A stretch of DNA of 64,000 nucleotides from Pragia fontium DSM 5563 = ATCC 49100 (GTDB lineage: Bacteria > Pseudomonadota > Gammaproteobacteria > Enterobacterales > Enterobacteriaceae), in assembly GCF_900112475.1 (NCBI RefSeq), contig NZ_FOLW01000002.1, forward strand, positions 305,584 to 369,583, in the 5' to 3' direction. The notes under the pieces are model-generated. The model worked only from the letters and a program-made list of their open reading frames with translations. It was not told where the DNA came from and made no database searches. Below, piece after piece: positions 55,032-64,000 of the stretch; positions within the stretch are counted from its first letter, which is position 1, and every line of letters starts with the position of its first letter. A program made the position numbers and the translations under genes.

Positions 55032-57155
55032 TTAAGCGATCTCCCGGCCTGAATGAACGGCTTTCAGTAATTCATTAACTTCCGGATGTTCAAACATCTC
55101 TTGCAGTTCACAAGAAAGCTTCCTGCGCCAGTTTGGATATTGATCGGTGGTGCCCGGAACATTAACTGGCATCACGATACCTAGCCAATCCTCCGGTTGT
55201 AACCCCACCAACAGACTGGCGGATAAAGCGATAAACTGATGAATCGCATAGCTTAACTCAGCGGTCATCATTGACATATCTTGGGGTTTTTCTGTCAATA
55301 AACCGCATTCTATTAGTGTTGCTATCAGCGCCCGTTTATTTTCTTCCCGGCTTAGCCTTAAGGCGTTATAAGTGGCTTTATCCGGGTATAAGCCAAGAGA
55401 TTCTCCCAGTTCCAAATCGCCAGCGTGCCAATAGCTACGCAGGGTTGGCAGGTCGTGAGTGGTAATGGTGGCCATCGATTGAGCTGGATAGTCTTGCGGT
55501 AGCTTAAAGTGGTTAATGCCGGCCTGTTCAAAATAGAGGACTTTATAAGAGTATACACCGTACTGTTGCAGCTTATGGACGATCTCCGGTGGCACGATGC
55601 CTAAGTCTTCACCAATCACCATACATTTTTGCCGCTGACTCTCCAAGGCTAAAATAGCCAATAGGTCATCAACCGGATAAGTCACATAACCGCCCATATC
55701 TGCGGTTTCACCATAAGGTATCCACCATAAGCGTAGCAGAGACATCACATGATCGATGCGCAGCGCACCGCAATGAGTCATATTATCCCGCAGCAGATCG
55801 ATAAAGGGCTGGTAGGCTCGTTGTTGGAGAATCAAAGGGTCCATTGGTGGTAATCCCCAATTTTGCCCTAAAGGCCCCAACGGGTCCGGTGGTGCACCGA
55901 TGCTGGCTTTCATACGATAAAGGGTTTTATCACACCAGGTATCGGAACCGCCTTCGGCTACTCCGACCGCTAAATCTCGGTAAAGGCCAATGGCCATTCC
56001 TTGACGTTGACTCAGCGCAAAGCATTCTCCTAGCTGAGTATGTGCCAACCACTGGAGCCAAGCGTAAAAGCGAACCTCATCCGGATGTCGCTGAACAAAC
56101 TGCCGCACAGCTGGATTAGCGGCGTCATGATACTCCACAGGCCAAGCCGGCCAGCCCCACATCTGCTTATTCTCTGCCGTTAGCCAGCCATGTAGGGCAT
56201 CGAACTCGGCCTGTTGTTGTAGCGCTTGAGCGCAATTCTGCTGAAAATAGGCGAAGGCCTGTACCCGTTCATGGCGTTCATCTAACAGTTTAAACTGTTG
56301 GTAGGCAAGGTCTAATCCTTCCAGCTTTAACGCCATTACCTGAGGATAGTCAACCAATACGGTTTCGCGTGCTTCCCGCAGGCGTTGCTGGATGGGCTCG
56401 TTATGCAACCAATGCTGTGCCGCTTCATTTTGCTGAAACTCGGGCACCGCCATCACATCAATATAGATAATGTTCAGCCAATTGCGGGAGGAAGGGCTAT
56501 AAGGACTGGCGCTTTGTGGGTTAGCCGGATATAACGCATGGATTGGGTTCAGACCGATAAAAGCCCCACCGCGTTGGGCTATTTCCCGTAGAGCGTGTTT
56601 TAAATCGCTAAAATCACCAATTCCCCAGTTAGTTTCTGAACGCAGGCTATACAGTTGAATACAGCTTCCCCATAACCGCTCGCCGTTGAGTAGGGAAGAG
56701 GGTTCAAAGCAGCGCTCAGGTGTAATAATCACTTTGCACTGCCAGTTACCTGTGGGGGAATTGAGGATTAATTGATGGTAGCCCAGCGGTAGAGATGATG
56801 GCAGGGTGATGGCGATATCGGTACTCTGAGTTTCACCGTGATAGGGCTGTTCATAAGGTAGCGCGACGAGTGATAAATCCTCTAATTGCAGATGCCATTG
56901 ATATTCACCGGGCTGATTGAGGATCAGTTGATATTCACTACCATAGTAAAAAACCTTAACCGGACTAATCACGCTGTGATCAACCTGCGTCTCTGATGCC
57001 GCCATGGCAGAAAATAGCCGTTCCCGAATATCGGGATGGATAACTTCATGTTGCCCTTTGGCGTTAATATAGCTGGTGGCAATACCGGCAAGATCGAGCT
57101 TTCGGTTAGTTGCTGGAATATCACTCACTATCGGGCTGGGAGGAAGCTTGTCCAT
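55032..57155 (-). CDS. malQ: 4-alpha-glucanotransferase (amylomaltase)
   Basis: 707 residues (E. coli MalQ 694), GH77. Catalytic nucleophile Asp in GALRIDHVMSLLRLWWIPYG, acid/base Glu in CMVIGEDLG, and the third Asp in TTHDLPTLRSYW; N-terminal beta domain typical of MalQ. It rearranges maltodextrins released from glycogen into chains GlgP can attack. Located after glgP in the glycogen operon, unlike E. coli where it is with malP. A strong hairpin lies in the 76-bp gap before it. Confidence 0.95.
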   Translation of the reverse strand: MDKLPPSPIVSDIPATNRKLDLAGIATSYINAKGQHEVIHPDIRERLFSAMAASETQVDHSVISPVKVFYYGSEYQLILNQPGEYQWHLQLEDLSLVALPYEQPYHGETQSTDIAITLPSSLPLGYHQLILNSPTGNWQCKVIITPERCFEPSSLLNGERLWGSCIQLYSLRSETNWGIGDFSDLKHALREIAQRGGAFIGLNPIHALYPANPQSASPYSPSSRNWLNIIYIDVMAVPEFQQNEAAQHWLHNEPIQQRLREARETVLVDYPQVMALKLEGLDLAYQQFKLLDERHERVQAFAYFQQNCAQALQQQAEFDALHGWLTAENKQMWGWPAWPVEYHDAANPAVRQFVQRHPDEVRFYAWLQWLAHTQLGECFALSQRQGMAIGLYRDLAVGVAEGGSDTWCDKTLYRMKASIGAPPDPLGPLGQNWGLPPMDPLILQQRAYQPFIDLLRDNMTHCGALRIDHVMSLLRLWWIPYGETADMGGYVTYPVDDLLAILALESQRQKCMVIGEDLGIVPPEIVHKLQQYGVYSYKVLYFEQAGINHFKLPQDYPAQSMATITTHDLPTLRSYWHAGDLELGESLGLYPDKATYNALRLSREENKRALIATLIECGLLTEKPQDMSMMTAELSYAIHQFIALSASLLVGLQPEDWLGIVMPVNVPGTTDQYPNWRRKLSCELQEMFEHPEVNELLKAVHSGREIA

Positions 57156-57171
57156 GAATCTACCTATAATG

Positions 57172-57201
57172 ACGTCCCCTGCTGGTTTGAGCAGGGGACG
57201 T
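57172..57201 (-). promoter_or_regulatory. Hairpin between glgP and malQ
   Basis: ACGTCCCCTGCT-ggtttg-AGCAGGGGACGT, 12-bp perfect arms with no T tract on the minus strand. It may be a processing or mRNA-stabilising structure setting glgP:malQ ratio. Confidence 0.6.
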
Positions 57202-57231
57202 TAAGCGTTGGGGTATTCAATAATCAACCGA

Positions 57232-59679
57232 CTACAGTCTGGTTGGTTCAATTTCCCAAATCTCTTCTGCATACTCTAAAATAGTGCGGTCAGAGGAGAA
57301 ATAGCCCATATTGGCGATGTTGAGCGCTGCTTTACGTGCCCATAGGTCAGGTTTTCGGTAAAGCTTATCTACTTCATCCTGAGTGTTCACATAAGAACGA
57401 TAGTCCGCCAGCAGTTGGTAATAGTCACCAAAGTTAACCAATGAGTCATACAACGCACCGTAGCGATGTGGTTCTTCAGGATTAAACACCCCGGTGGCGA
57501 TTTGACTTAATACTTGATTAAGTTCGACGTCTTTTTCATAAATTTTACGCGGGTCATAGCCGTTCGCTCGTAGCGCTTCAACCTGTTCCGCGGTATTGCC
57601 GAAAATAAAGATATTGTCATCACCAACGTGCTCTTTGATTTCGATATTGGCACCGTCTAGCGTACCAATCGTCAGTGCGCCGTTCATGGCAAACTTCATG
57701 TTGCTGGTGCCTGATGCCTCGGTACCCGCCAGCGAAATTTGTTCGGACAGATCGGCAGCCGGAATAATCAACTGTGCCAAGCTAACGCTGTAGTTAGGGA
57801 TAAACACCACTTTAAGTTTGTTTTTGATCCTTTCATCGTTGTTAATGACTTTGGCAACGTCATTAATTAGTTGAATAATCAGCTTGGCATTCACGTAAGA
57901 AGAGGCGGCTTTACCGGCAAAAATCACTGCCCGTGGTACCCAGTCTTCATCTGGTGCTTGCAGAATACGATTATAGCGGGCGATGACCTGTAGCAGATTA
58001 AGCAGTTGACGTTTATATTCATGAATCCGTTTAACCTGAACATCAAACAAGGCATTCGGATTAAGAATCACGTTGAGGTTTTCGGCTACATAGGTAGCCA
58101 GCTCTTTTTTATTCTGTAGTTTGACTCGTTTGATTTGATCGATAAACGCAGGGTAATCCACCATCTCATTCAAATAAGAGAGCTTACTTAAGTCGGTGCG
58201 CCAGGTTTTATCAATGGACTCATCCAGTAGGGCTGATAAGGGGCGATTAGCCAGCCCCAACCAGCGTCTGGGTGTAACGCCGTTAGTTTTATTACAGAAG
58301 TGATGAGGGAAGACTTTGGCAAAATCGGCAAATAGCGATTGAACCATTAATTCAGAATGTAGCGCTGACACGCCATTCACTTTATGACTGCCAACCACCG
58401 CTAACCAAGCCATTCGTACCCGACGACCGTTACTTTCATCGATCAGTGAAACACGGCTAAGGAGCTCCGGATCGCCAGGATAGTTTTCCTGCACGACCCG
58501 CAGGAAGTAATCATTAATTTCGAAAATAATCTGTAAATGGCGCGGCAGGATTTTACCCATCATATCCACCGGCCAGGTTTCCAGCGCTTCGCTCATCAAT
58601 GTATGGTTGGTATAAGAGAAGATACGAATGGTCATTTCCCAGGCATCTTCCCAGTTAAAATTATGATGATCGATTAATAAACGCATCAATTCAGGAATAG
58701 CCAACACCGGATGGGTGTCATTTAAATGAATGGCAACTTTGTCTGCCAAATTGTCATAGGTTTCATACAGGAGCCAATGGCTGCGTAGAATATCCTGTAG
58801 TGTGGCGGAAACCAGAAAGTATTCCTGACACAGACGTAGTTCGCGGCCTGAGGAAGTTGAATCATTAGGATAGAGAACGCGGGAAACGTTTTCAGAGTTG
58901 TTTTTATTTTTTACTGCGGCAAAGTAATCGCCCTGATTAAACTTACCCAGATTAATTTCGTCACTGGCCCGTGCCGACCACAGGCGTAAGGTGTTGGTGG
59001 CGTCGGTATCATAACCGGGAATGATTTGGTCATAGGCACAGGCCAGAATTTCCTCGGTTTCAACCCAGTGGGAAATTTTTCCCTCAGTCTGAACTCGACC
59101 ACCGAAGAACACCCGATAGCGTATGTCATGGCGTGGAAATTCCCAGGCATTACCGTATTCCAGCCAGTTATCCGGTGATTCTGCCTGTTGTCCGTTAACG
59201 ATATTTTGTTTGAACATGCCGTATTCGTAACGGATACCATACCCGCGTGCCGGTAGACCCAGCGTAGCCAAAGAATCAAGGAAGCAGGCGGCTAAACGCC
59301 CCAAACCACCGTTACCCAGACCGGGGTCGTTTTCTTCATTGATTAATTGCTCCAGATTGAACCCCATACTATCGAGGGCCTGAGCTAAGTCATCATAAAT
59401 GCCCAAATTCAATAAAGAGTTGGAGAGGGTTCTGCCGATTAAAAACTCCATGGATAAGTAGGACACCCGACGACCTGACTGTGAAAAGTGCGCGCGGGTT
59501 GAACGTAGCCAGCGCTCAACCATCAGGTCGCGTACCGAAAAAGAGATGGCGTTTAGCCAGTCGTGTTCTGTGGCTAGGGCAGGTTCTTTACCAATAACAA
59601 ACTTCAATTTTTCCTGAATGCTATTTTTCAGATTTCTGATGCGTTCTTCTGGTGTTTCAAAGTTAAATTGTGAAGACAT
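57232..59679 (-). CDS. glgP: Glycogen phosphorylase
   Basis: 815 residues, the length of E. coli GlgP. It releases glucose 1-phosphate from glycogen ends. PLP-binding Lys is in [50 protein letters not shown] and [12 protein letters not shown] are intact. One oddity is [21 protein letters not shown]: the residue before QEYF is Arg or Lys in the family but Cys here (TGT instead of CGT). Context (glgA before, malQ after) fits GlgP rather than MalP. Start ATG follows a T-rich leader with a weak ribosome site. Confidence 0.95.
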   Translation of the reverse strand: MSSQFNFETPEERIRNLKNSIQEKLKFVIGKEPALATEHDWLNAISFSVRDLMVERWLRSTRAHFSQSGRRVSYLSMEFLIGRTLSNSLLNLGIYDDLAQALDSMGFNLEQLINEENDPGLGNGGLGRLAACFLDSLATLGLPARGYGIRYEYGMFKQNIVNGQQAESPDNWLEYGNAWEFPRHDIRYRVFFGGRVQTEGKISHWVETEEILACAYDQIIPGYDTDATNTLRLWSARASDEINLGKFNQGDYFAAVKNKNNSENVSRVLYPNDSTSSGRELRLCQEYFLVSATLQDILRSHWLLYETYDNLADKVAIHLNDTHPVLAIPELMRLLIDHHNFNWEDAWEMTIRIFSYTNHTLMSEALETWPVDMMGKILPRHLQIIFEINDYFLRVVQENYPGDPELLSRVSLIDESNGRRVRMAWLAVVGSHKVNGVSALHSELMVQSLFADFAKVFPHHFCNKTNGVTPRRWLGLANRPLSALLDESIDKTWRTDLSKLSYLNEMVDYPAFIDQIKRVKLQNKKELATYVAENLNVILNPNALFDVQVKRIHEYKRQLLNLLQVIARYNRILQAPDEDWVPRAVIFAGKAASSYVNAKLIIQLINDVAKVINNDERIKNKLKVVFIPNYSVSLAQLIIPAADLSEQISLAGTEASGTSNMKFAMNGALTIGTLDGANIEIKEHVGDDNIFIFGNTAEQVEALRANGYDPRKIYEKDVELNQVLSQIATGVFNPEEPHRYGALYDSLVNFGDYYQLLADYRSYVNTQDEVDKLYRKPDLWARKAALNIANMGYFSSDRTILEYAEEIWEIEPTRL

Positions 59680-59739
59680 GTTTTTTATCCATATTTAATG
59701 TAGTTAGTGTTAAGGGTAAATCCATGATTTGCCTCGGAG

Positions 59740-59768
59740 GCCTACCGTTGTTTTTTCCAGCGGTAGGC
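59740..59768 (-). promoter_or_regulatory. Hairpin between glgA and glgP
   Basis: GCCTACCG-N13-CGGTAGGC in the 182-bp gap. No strong T tract on the minus strand. The gap could also hold an internal promoter for glgP-malQ. Confidence 0.55.
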
Positions 59769-59861
59769 TTGATTCCCGATGCCCTTATCCTTGTCGATAA
59801 CAACAGGTCATGTCAGTTCATCGTTAAGTTACTGTTCAATGTTTCAACACAATAAGAAAAA

Positions 59862-61295
59862 TTAACCTAATTGTTGGTACATGGCTAAATATTGTTGCGC
59901 GGCAATGTGCCAGCTAAAGTCTTTCTCCATGCCCTGACGCTGCACCCGGCGCCACTTCACCGGTTCTGACCACAGGGCAAATACCCGACGGATGGCATCG
60001 TGTAATTCATCAACTTGACTGTCGCGGAAGACAAAACCGGTGGCGGTTTTATCCGCCAGATTTTCCAGAGAGCAGTCAACAACCGTGTCGGCTAATCCGC
60101 CGGTGTGTCGCACCAAAGGAAGGGTGCCGTATTTCAAACCATAAAGTTGCGTCAGGCCGCAGGGTTCGAAACGGCTGGGGACCAAAATGACATCGGCGGC
60201 GGCAATAATTTGGTGGGCGAAGGATTCGTCATAGCCAATTTTAACCGCAACCTGTTTCGGGTACTGTTTAGCCAGCTTCTGATAAGCGTTCTGTAAATCA
60301 GCATCGCCGCTGCCCAGCAACATCAACTGACCACCAAACTCCAGTAGTTTAGGTAGCGCAGCCAGCAGTAAGTCCAGACCTTTCTGACCGCTGAGCCGAC
60401 TAATGACGGCAAATAGGGGAAATTCTGACGTGATGGTTAAGCCTGCCTGAGTTTGCAGTGTGGCTTTGCATTCAGCTTTACCGGCCATTTTTCTGGGGCT
60501 GTAGTCAGCGGGTAGCAGTTGGTCTTTTTGTGGGCTCCAGATGTTGTAGTCAACGCCATTGAGGATTCCCATCAGCTTGCCATGTTGTTTACGCTGGTTA
60601 AGCAGGTTTTCCATACCAAAGCCAAATTCCGGGCGTGTGATCTCTTGCGCGTAGGTAGGACTAACGGCGGTAATCATATCAGCGTAATACAGACCCGCTT
60701 TTAGATAGGAGATTTGGCCATAAAACTCCAACCCTTCCGGCTGCATAAAGTGGGATGGTAATTCAAGCTCATGTAGATGACGGGCAGAGAAATTGCCCTG
60801 ATAGGCCAGATTATGCACGGTAAATACCGAGCGAGCCGGGTAACCTCGGGCGGCAAGATAGGCACCGGCGAGTCCGGCGTGCCAGTCGTGGGCATGTACC
60901 ACATCCGGTTGCCAATAGAAATCGATACCGCAGGCCAGTTCACAGGCGACCCAACCAAGCAGAGCAAAGCGTTTATAGTTATCGGCATATTCGAGTTGAT
61001 CGCCGTCGTGATAAGGGCTACCTGGGCGTTGGTAAAGGTCGGGGGCATCGATGAGATAGATGCCAACGTGATTATAAACCCCGTAGCGTAGGGTTATTTT
61101 GCCAGCAAAAGTATTTTGCTCACTGACTATCGAGGTTTTGCCAATTCCTTGCAACAGTGCTGGAAAGCCGGGCATCAGCAGCCGAACTTCGGCACCTGCG
61201 GCTATCTGCGCGTTGGGGAGGGCGCCAAGCACATCGGCCAAACCTCCGGTTTTCAATAAGGGAAATAGTTCGGAACATGCGTGTAAAACTCGCAT
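59862..61295 (-). CDS. glgA: Glycogen synthase (ADP-glucose)
   Basis: 477 residues, as E. coli. GT5 glucosyltransferase: KTGGLADV near residue 15 binds ADP-glucose, [10 protein letters not shown] and [19 protein letters not shown] are intact. Two adjacent ATGs exist; the second (61295) is chosen because the AGGAG lies only 2 nt before the first. 126 bp downstream of glgC. Confidence 0.96.
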   Translation of the reverse strand: MRVLHACSELFPLLKTGGLADVLGALPNAQIAAGAEVRLLMPGFPALLQGIGKTSIVSEQNTFAGKITLRYGVYNHVGIYLIDAPDLYQRPGSPYHDGDQLEYADNYKRFALLGWVACELACGIDFYWQPDVVHAHDWHAGLAGAYLAARGYPARSVFTVHNLAYQGNFSARHLHELELPSHFMQPEGLEFYGQISYLKAGLYYADMITAVSPTYAQEITRPEFGFGMENLLNQRKQHGKLMGILNGVDYNIWSPQKDQLLPADYSPRKMAGKAECKATLQTQAGLTITSEFPLFAVISRLSGQKGLDLLLAALPKLLEFGGQLMLLGSGDADLQNAYQKLAKQYPKQVAVKIGYDESFAHQIIAAADVILVPSRFEPCGLTQLYGLKYGTLPLVRHTGGLADTVVDCSLENLADKTATGFVFRDSQVDELHDAIRRVFALWSEPVKWRRVQRQGMEKDFSWHIAAQQYLAMYQQLG

Positions 61296-61421
61296 CATAA
61301 CTCCTGTTTGAATATGTCTTCATAACCCTGATTGATGCTCTGTTGTTGATTAAAGCATAGCTGATAAACGTTAATGATTATCAGAGGTTGGGGGCATCAA
61401 CCCAACCTCGGTTTTATTTAA

Positions 61422-62699
61422 CTATAGCCTTGACAGCATATCTTTAGTAATCAGCACAATACCGCCTTCTGAGCGGCAGAAACGGCGCTCATCTTCTTCC
61501 ACATTTTCTCCCACCACTAATCCTTCAGGCAAAATGCAGCCGCGGTCGATAATACAGCGGCGTATCCGGCAGGAGCGGCCAATGTACACGTCCGGTAGCA
61601 ATACGGCGGAATCAACGGTACAGAATGAATTCACCCGAACTCGGGGAAACAGCACCGAGTTGACAATCACTGAGCCAGACACGATGCAGCCGGCACCAAT
61701 CAGTGAGTTCATGGTCATACCGTGGCTACCAGAACGATCCTGCACAAATTTCGCCGGTGGTAAGGGTTCCATATAGGTACGGATTGGCCAGGTTTTATTG
61801 TACATATCCAGCTCAGGTGTGATGGAGGCCAGATCGAGGTTGGCGCTCCAGTAGGCGTCAATGGTTCCGACATCACGCCAGTAAGGTTCCGCATTGACGT
61901 CTGATGTGACGCAAGAGAGATTAAATGGATGAGCCCAAGCCACGCCCTGAGATACCGCCTTAGGAATCAGATCCTTACCAAAATCATGGTGGGTTTCCAT
62001 GTTAAGGCTCTCTTCTTCCAACAGCTTATACAGATATTGAACGTTGAAAACATAGATCCCCATACTGGCTAATGACATGTCGGGATTATCGGGCATAGCG
62101 GGTGGGTCAGCCGGTTTTTCCAGAAAATTGAGGATACGCTCATCTTCGGTGATCGCCATGATGCCGAATTCGGAGGCGACAGTGCGGGGAACGGCGATAC
62201 AGGCCACGGTACACTGGCTGCCTTTCTCCACGTGGTCTAGCAGCATGCGCGAGTAGTCCATCTTATAGATGTGATCGCCGGCCAGAATAACAATATATTC
62301 CGCTTTGTAGCGGCGGATAATATCCAGATTTTGATAAATTGCGTCGGCGGTGCCCCGATACCATCCGTCATGGTCTTCACGCTGTTGAGCGGGGAGTAAA
62401 TCCACAAATTCATTCATCTCTTCATTTAGAAATGACCAGCCCCGTTGAATATGCTGTACCAGAGAATGGGAGTGGTATTGGGTCAGTACACCAATACGAC
62501 GGATACCCGAGTTCATACAGTTGGATAAGGCGAAATCAATAATGCGGAATTTACCGCCAAAATGTACCGCTGGCTTTGCTCGTTTGGAGGTTAAATCTCT
62601 GAGTCGTGAACCGCGCCCTCCGGCCAGAATTAATGCCACGGACTGCTTAGGTAGCTGCCTTGCCAACATCAATTGATGATTTGTATCAGGTTTAACCAT
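61422..62699 (-). CDS. glgC: Glucose-1-phosphate adenylyltransferase (ADP-glucose pyrophosphorylase)
   Basis: 425 residues from the ATG at 62699, which follows a perfect GGAGG and matches the E. coli start (MV...LMLARQLP); an in-frame GTG at 62720 is rejected. N-terminal nucleotidyltransferase ([30 protein letters not shown]), [10 protein letters not shown], and a C-terminal beta-helix with the allosteric part. The committed step of glycogen synthesis, activated by fructose 1,6-bisphosphate in E. coli. 65 bp from the glgX stop. Confidence 0.96.
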   Translation of the reverse strand: MVKPDTNHQLMLARQLPKQSVALILAGGRGSRLRDLTSKRAKPAVHFGGKFRIIDFALSNCMNSGIRRIGVLTQYHSHSLVQHIQRGWSFLNEEMNEFVDLLPAQQREDHDGWYRGTADAIYQNLDIIRRYKAEYIVILAGDHIYKMDYSRMLLDHVEKGSQCTVACIAVPRTVASEFGIMAITEDERILNFLEKPADPPAMPDNPDMSLASMGIYVFNVQYLYKLLEEESLNMETHHDFGKDLIPKAVSQGVAWAHPFNLSCVTSDVNAEPYWRDVGTIDAYWSANLDLASITPELDMYNKTWPIRTYMEPLPPAKFVQDRSGSHGMTMNSLIGAGCIVSGSVIVNSVLFPRVRVNSFCTVDSAVLLPDVYIGRSCRIRRCIIDRGCILPEGLVVGENVEEDERRFCRSEGGIVLITKDMLSRL

Positions 62700-62764
62700 T
62701 TTTCCTCCAGACATCTTCACTTCCTATACGATAAATTGAGCCAATAAGCCGCCAAACGGCGTGA

Positions 62765-64000
62765 TTAAATGTGTTTCTTATCTTGATGTAATACGCTGAT
62801 GCTACGGGGTTCAGCAGTACACTGGTTTTCTGTAACAGATACTTCTCGCAGTGAGAACGGCGCTGTTACGCGCCAGTTTACTGATGGTAACGTCAGGGTT
62901 TGTTGACTGTCGCAGTGGTTAACTATCACCAGCCACTCACCGGACAACAAAATTTGTAGCGGTTGGTGTTCTCCACGCTGCCACTCTTCCGGCGACATGG
63001 GGGCACCTTGCTGATTAAGCCAATCGACGTCTTTACTTTGGGTTTCTGCTGTAACTTCGCCAGACCACCAGCTTTCAGTAGTTAACGCAGGAATTTTTTT
63101 CCGCAGGGCGATCAGGCCAGCGGTGAATGCGATGAGTTCTTCATCGGCCTGAATCCAGTTAAGCCAACTGAGCGGGGAGTTCTGACAGTAGGCATTGTTA
63201 TTACCTTGCTGACTATTTCCTTGTTCATCGCCGGCCAACAACATGGGCGTTCCTTGAGAAAGCAACAATGTGCTGAGCAGAGCCCGTGCGCTGGTGGAGC
63301 GACGTGACAGGGTTGACTCATCAGCGTGCAAGCCTTCAATACCGTGGTTGTTACTGTAGTTACTGTTACTACCATCCCGGTTATCTTCCCCATTGGCTTC
63401 ATTGTGCTTATGGTTAAAGCTGACCAGATCCCGCAGGGTGAAGCCATCATGAGAGGTGATTTTATTCACCGAGGCGGAGGGCAAACGTTCGCTATGGTGA
63501 AAGATATCGCTGGAAGCCGCATAGCGGCAGGCAAATGTACCCAGCGACATTGAGCCTTCCAGCCAGAAACGACGCATATCATCGCGGAAGCGATCGTTCC
63601 ATTCAGCAAAGGGTTGTGGAAAGTGACCAAGCTGGTAGCCACCGATGCCAATATCCCAGGGTTCAGCAATCAACTTTAGTTTAGATAAGATTGGGTCTTG
63701 AACGATTTTAGTCAGCAATGGTGAGCCAGAGGAAAACGCCGGGGTTCGTCCTAATACGCTGGCTAAATCAAAGCGGAAACCGTCAATATGGCATTCACTG
63801 GCCCAAAAATGCAGACAGTCCAGCACCCATTGCATGGCGGCAGGGTGAGTCAGACGAGTGGTATTGCCGCATCCGGTCCAGTTATGATAATCGCCATCTT
63901 CTTTCTGCCAGTAATAGCTACTGTTATCAATTCCCCGTAACGATAGCGTTGGGCCAGAAAGATCAAGTTCCGCGGTGTGGTTAAACACCACGTCGAGAAT
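62765..64000 (-). CDS. glgX: Glycogen debranching enzyme GlgX (5' part beyond window)
   Basis: 411 codons of the C-terminal part plus stop; the reading frame stays open to the last base, and the E. coli enzyme is 657 residues. GH13 motifs: region [10 protein letters not shown] at the very edge, region [14 protein letters not shown] (nucleophile Asp), region III LIAEPWD (acid/base Glu) and region [13 protein letters not shown]. GlgX removes maltotetraose branches left by GlgP. In other enterobacteria glgB lies upstream, which would be just outside. Confidence 0.95.
   Translation of the reverse strand: MLDVVFNHTAELDLSGPTLSLRGIDNSSYYWQKEDGDYHNWTGCGNTTRLTHPAAMQWVLDCLHFWASECHIDGFRFDLASVLGRTPAFSSGSPLLTKIVQDPILSKLKLIAEPWDIGIGGYQLGHFPQPFAEWNDRFRDDMRRFWLEGSMSLGTFACRYAASSDIFHHSERLPSASVNKITSHDGFTLRDLVSFNHKHNEANGEDNRDGSNSNYSNNHGIEGLHADESTLSRRSTSARALLSTLLLSQGTPMLLAGDEQGNSQQGNNNAYCQNSPLSWLNWIQADEELIAFTAGLIALRKKIPALTTESWWSGEVTAETQSKDVDWLNQQGAPMSPEEWQRGEHQPLQILLSGEWLVIVNHCDSQQTLTLPSVNWRVTAPFSLREVSVTENQCTAEPRSISVLHQDKKHI

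Overview
The window looks like chromosomal DNA of a gammaproteobacterium of the order Enterobacterales with moderate GC content. Most proteins read as close relatives of Escherichia coli proteins, and gene order follows the E. coli 17-18 min region (gpmA/aroG, gal, mod, ybhA, uvrB, ybhK, moa, ybhL, rhlE, ybiT) with insertions and losses. A non-E. coli family such as Budviciaceae (Limnobaculum/Pragia-like) is possible but unproven.

Layout. 0.2-5.4 kb: ridA-like gene, aroG, gpmA (with a Fur-like box) and a two-gene galE-galT operon lacking galK and galM. 5.5-8.3 kb: a small membrane protein, an isochorismatase-like protein without its Cys nucleophile, and modF. 8.5-15.8 kb: a nucleoside-use island (Tsx-type porin, deoB, xapA-xapB-xapX-deoC, xapR) that splits the usual modE-modF pair. 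15.8-19.7 kb: modE, acrZ and modABC, with a ModE operator. 19.7-24.5 kb: ybhA, an 898-bp gene-free stretch where E. coli has the bio genes, uvrB under a LexA box, and an unrecognised secreted protein. 24.7-32.9 kb: a VF530-family gene, then a type I-F CRISPR-Cas locus (cas3, cas8f, cas5f, cas7f, cas6f and a three-spacer array). It lacks cas1, and its Cas3 lacks the N-terminal Cas2 domain normal for type I-F. 33.1-37.7 kb: a SlyB-like lipoprotein gene, ybhK/yvcK, and moaABCDE behind an FNR box, a ModE box and a molybdenum-cofactor riboswitch. 37.7-39.0 kb: tandem palindromic repeats with a nested IS10-like MITE, beside a GIY-YIG gene. 39.1-46.9 kb: flavodoxin-like gene, ybhL, aldehyde dehydrogenase, rhlE, ybiT and a TPR membrane protein. 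47-53 kb: divergent putA and putP with GTTGCA operators. 53.4-55.0 kb: an AraC/GyrI-like regulator and a stand-alone paralogue of its effector domain. 55.0-64.0 kb: a glycogen operon on the minus strand (glgX, cut by the window end, then glgC, glgA, glgP, malQ).

How the parts work together. ModE senses molybdate and probably acts at modABC (uptake) and moaABCDE (cofactor synthesis); the riboswitch adds feedback on moaA. The nucleoside island would import nucleosides through the Tsx-type porin and XapB. XapA then cleaves them, DeoB converts the sugar phosphates and DeoC cleaves deoxyribose 5-phosphate. The glycogen operon joins synthesis (GlgC, GlgA) with breakdown (GlgP, GlgX, MalQ).

The most unusual items are the I-F locus without adaptation genes and a ~280-bp dispersed element present twice in opposite orientation (about 9.7-10.0 and 53.1-53.4 kb). 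The differences between its two copies preserve several RNA-like stems, so it may be an undescribed structured RNA or a non-autonomous mobile element.
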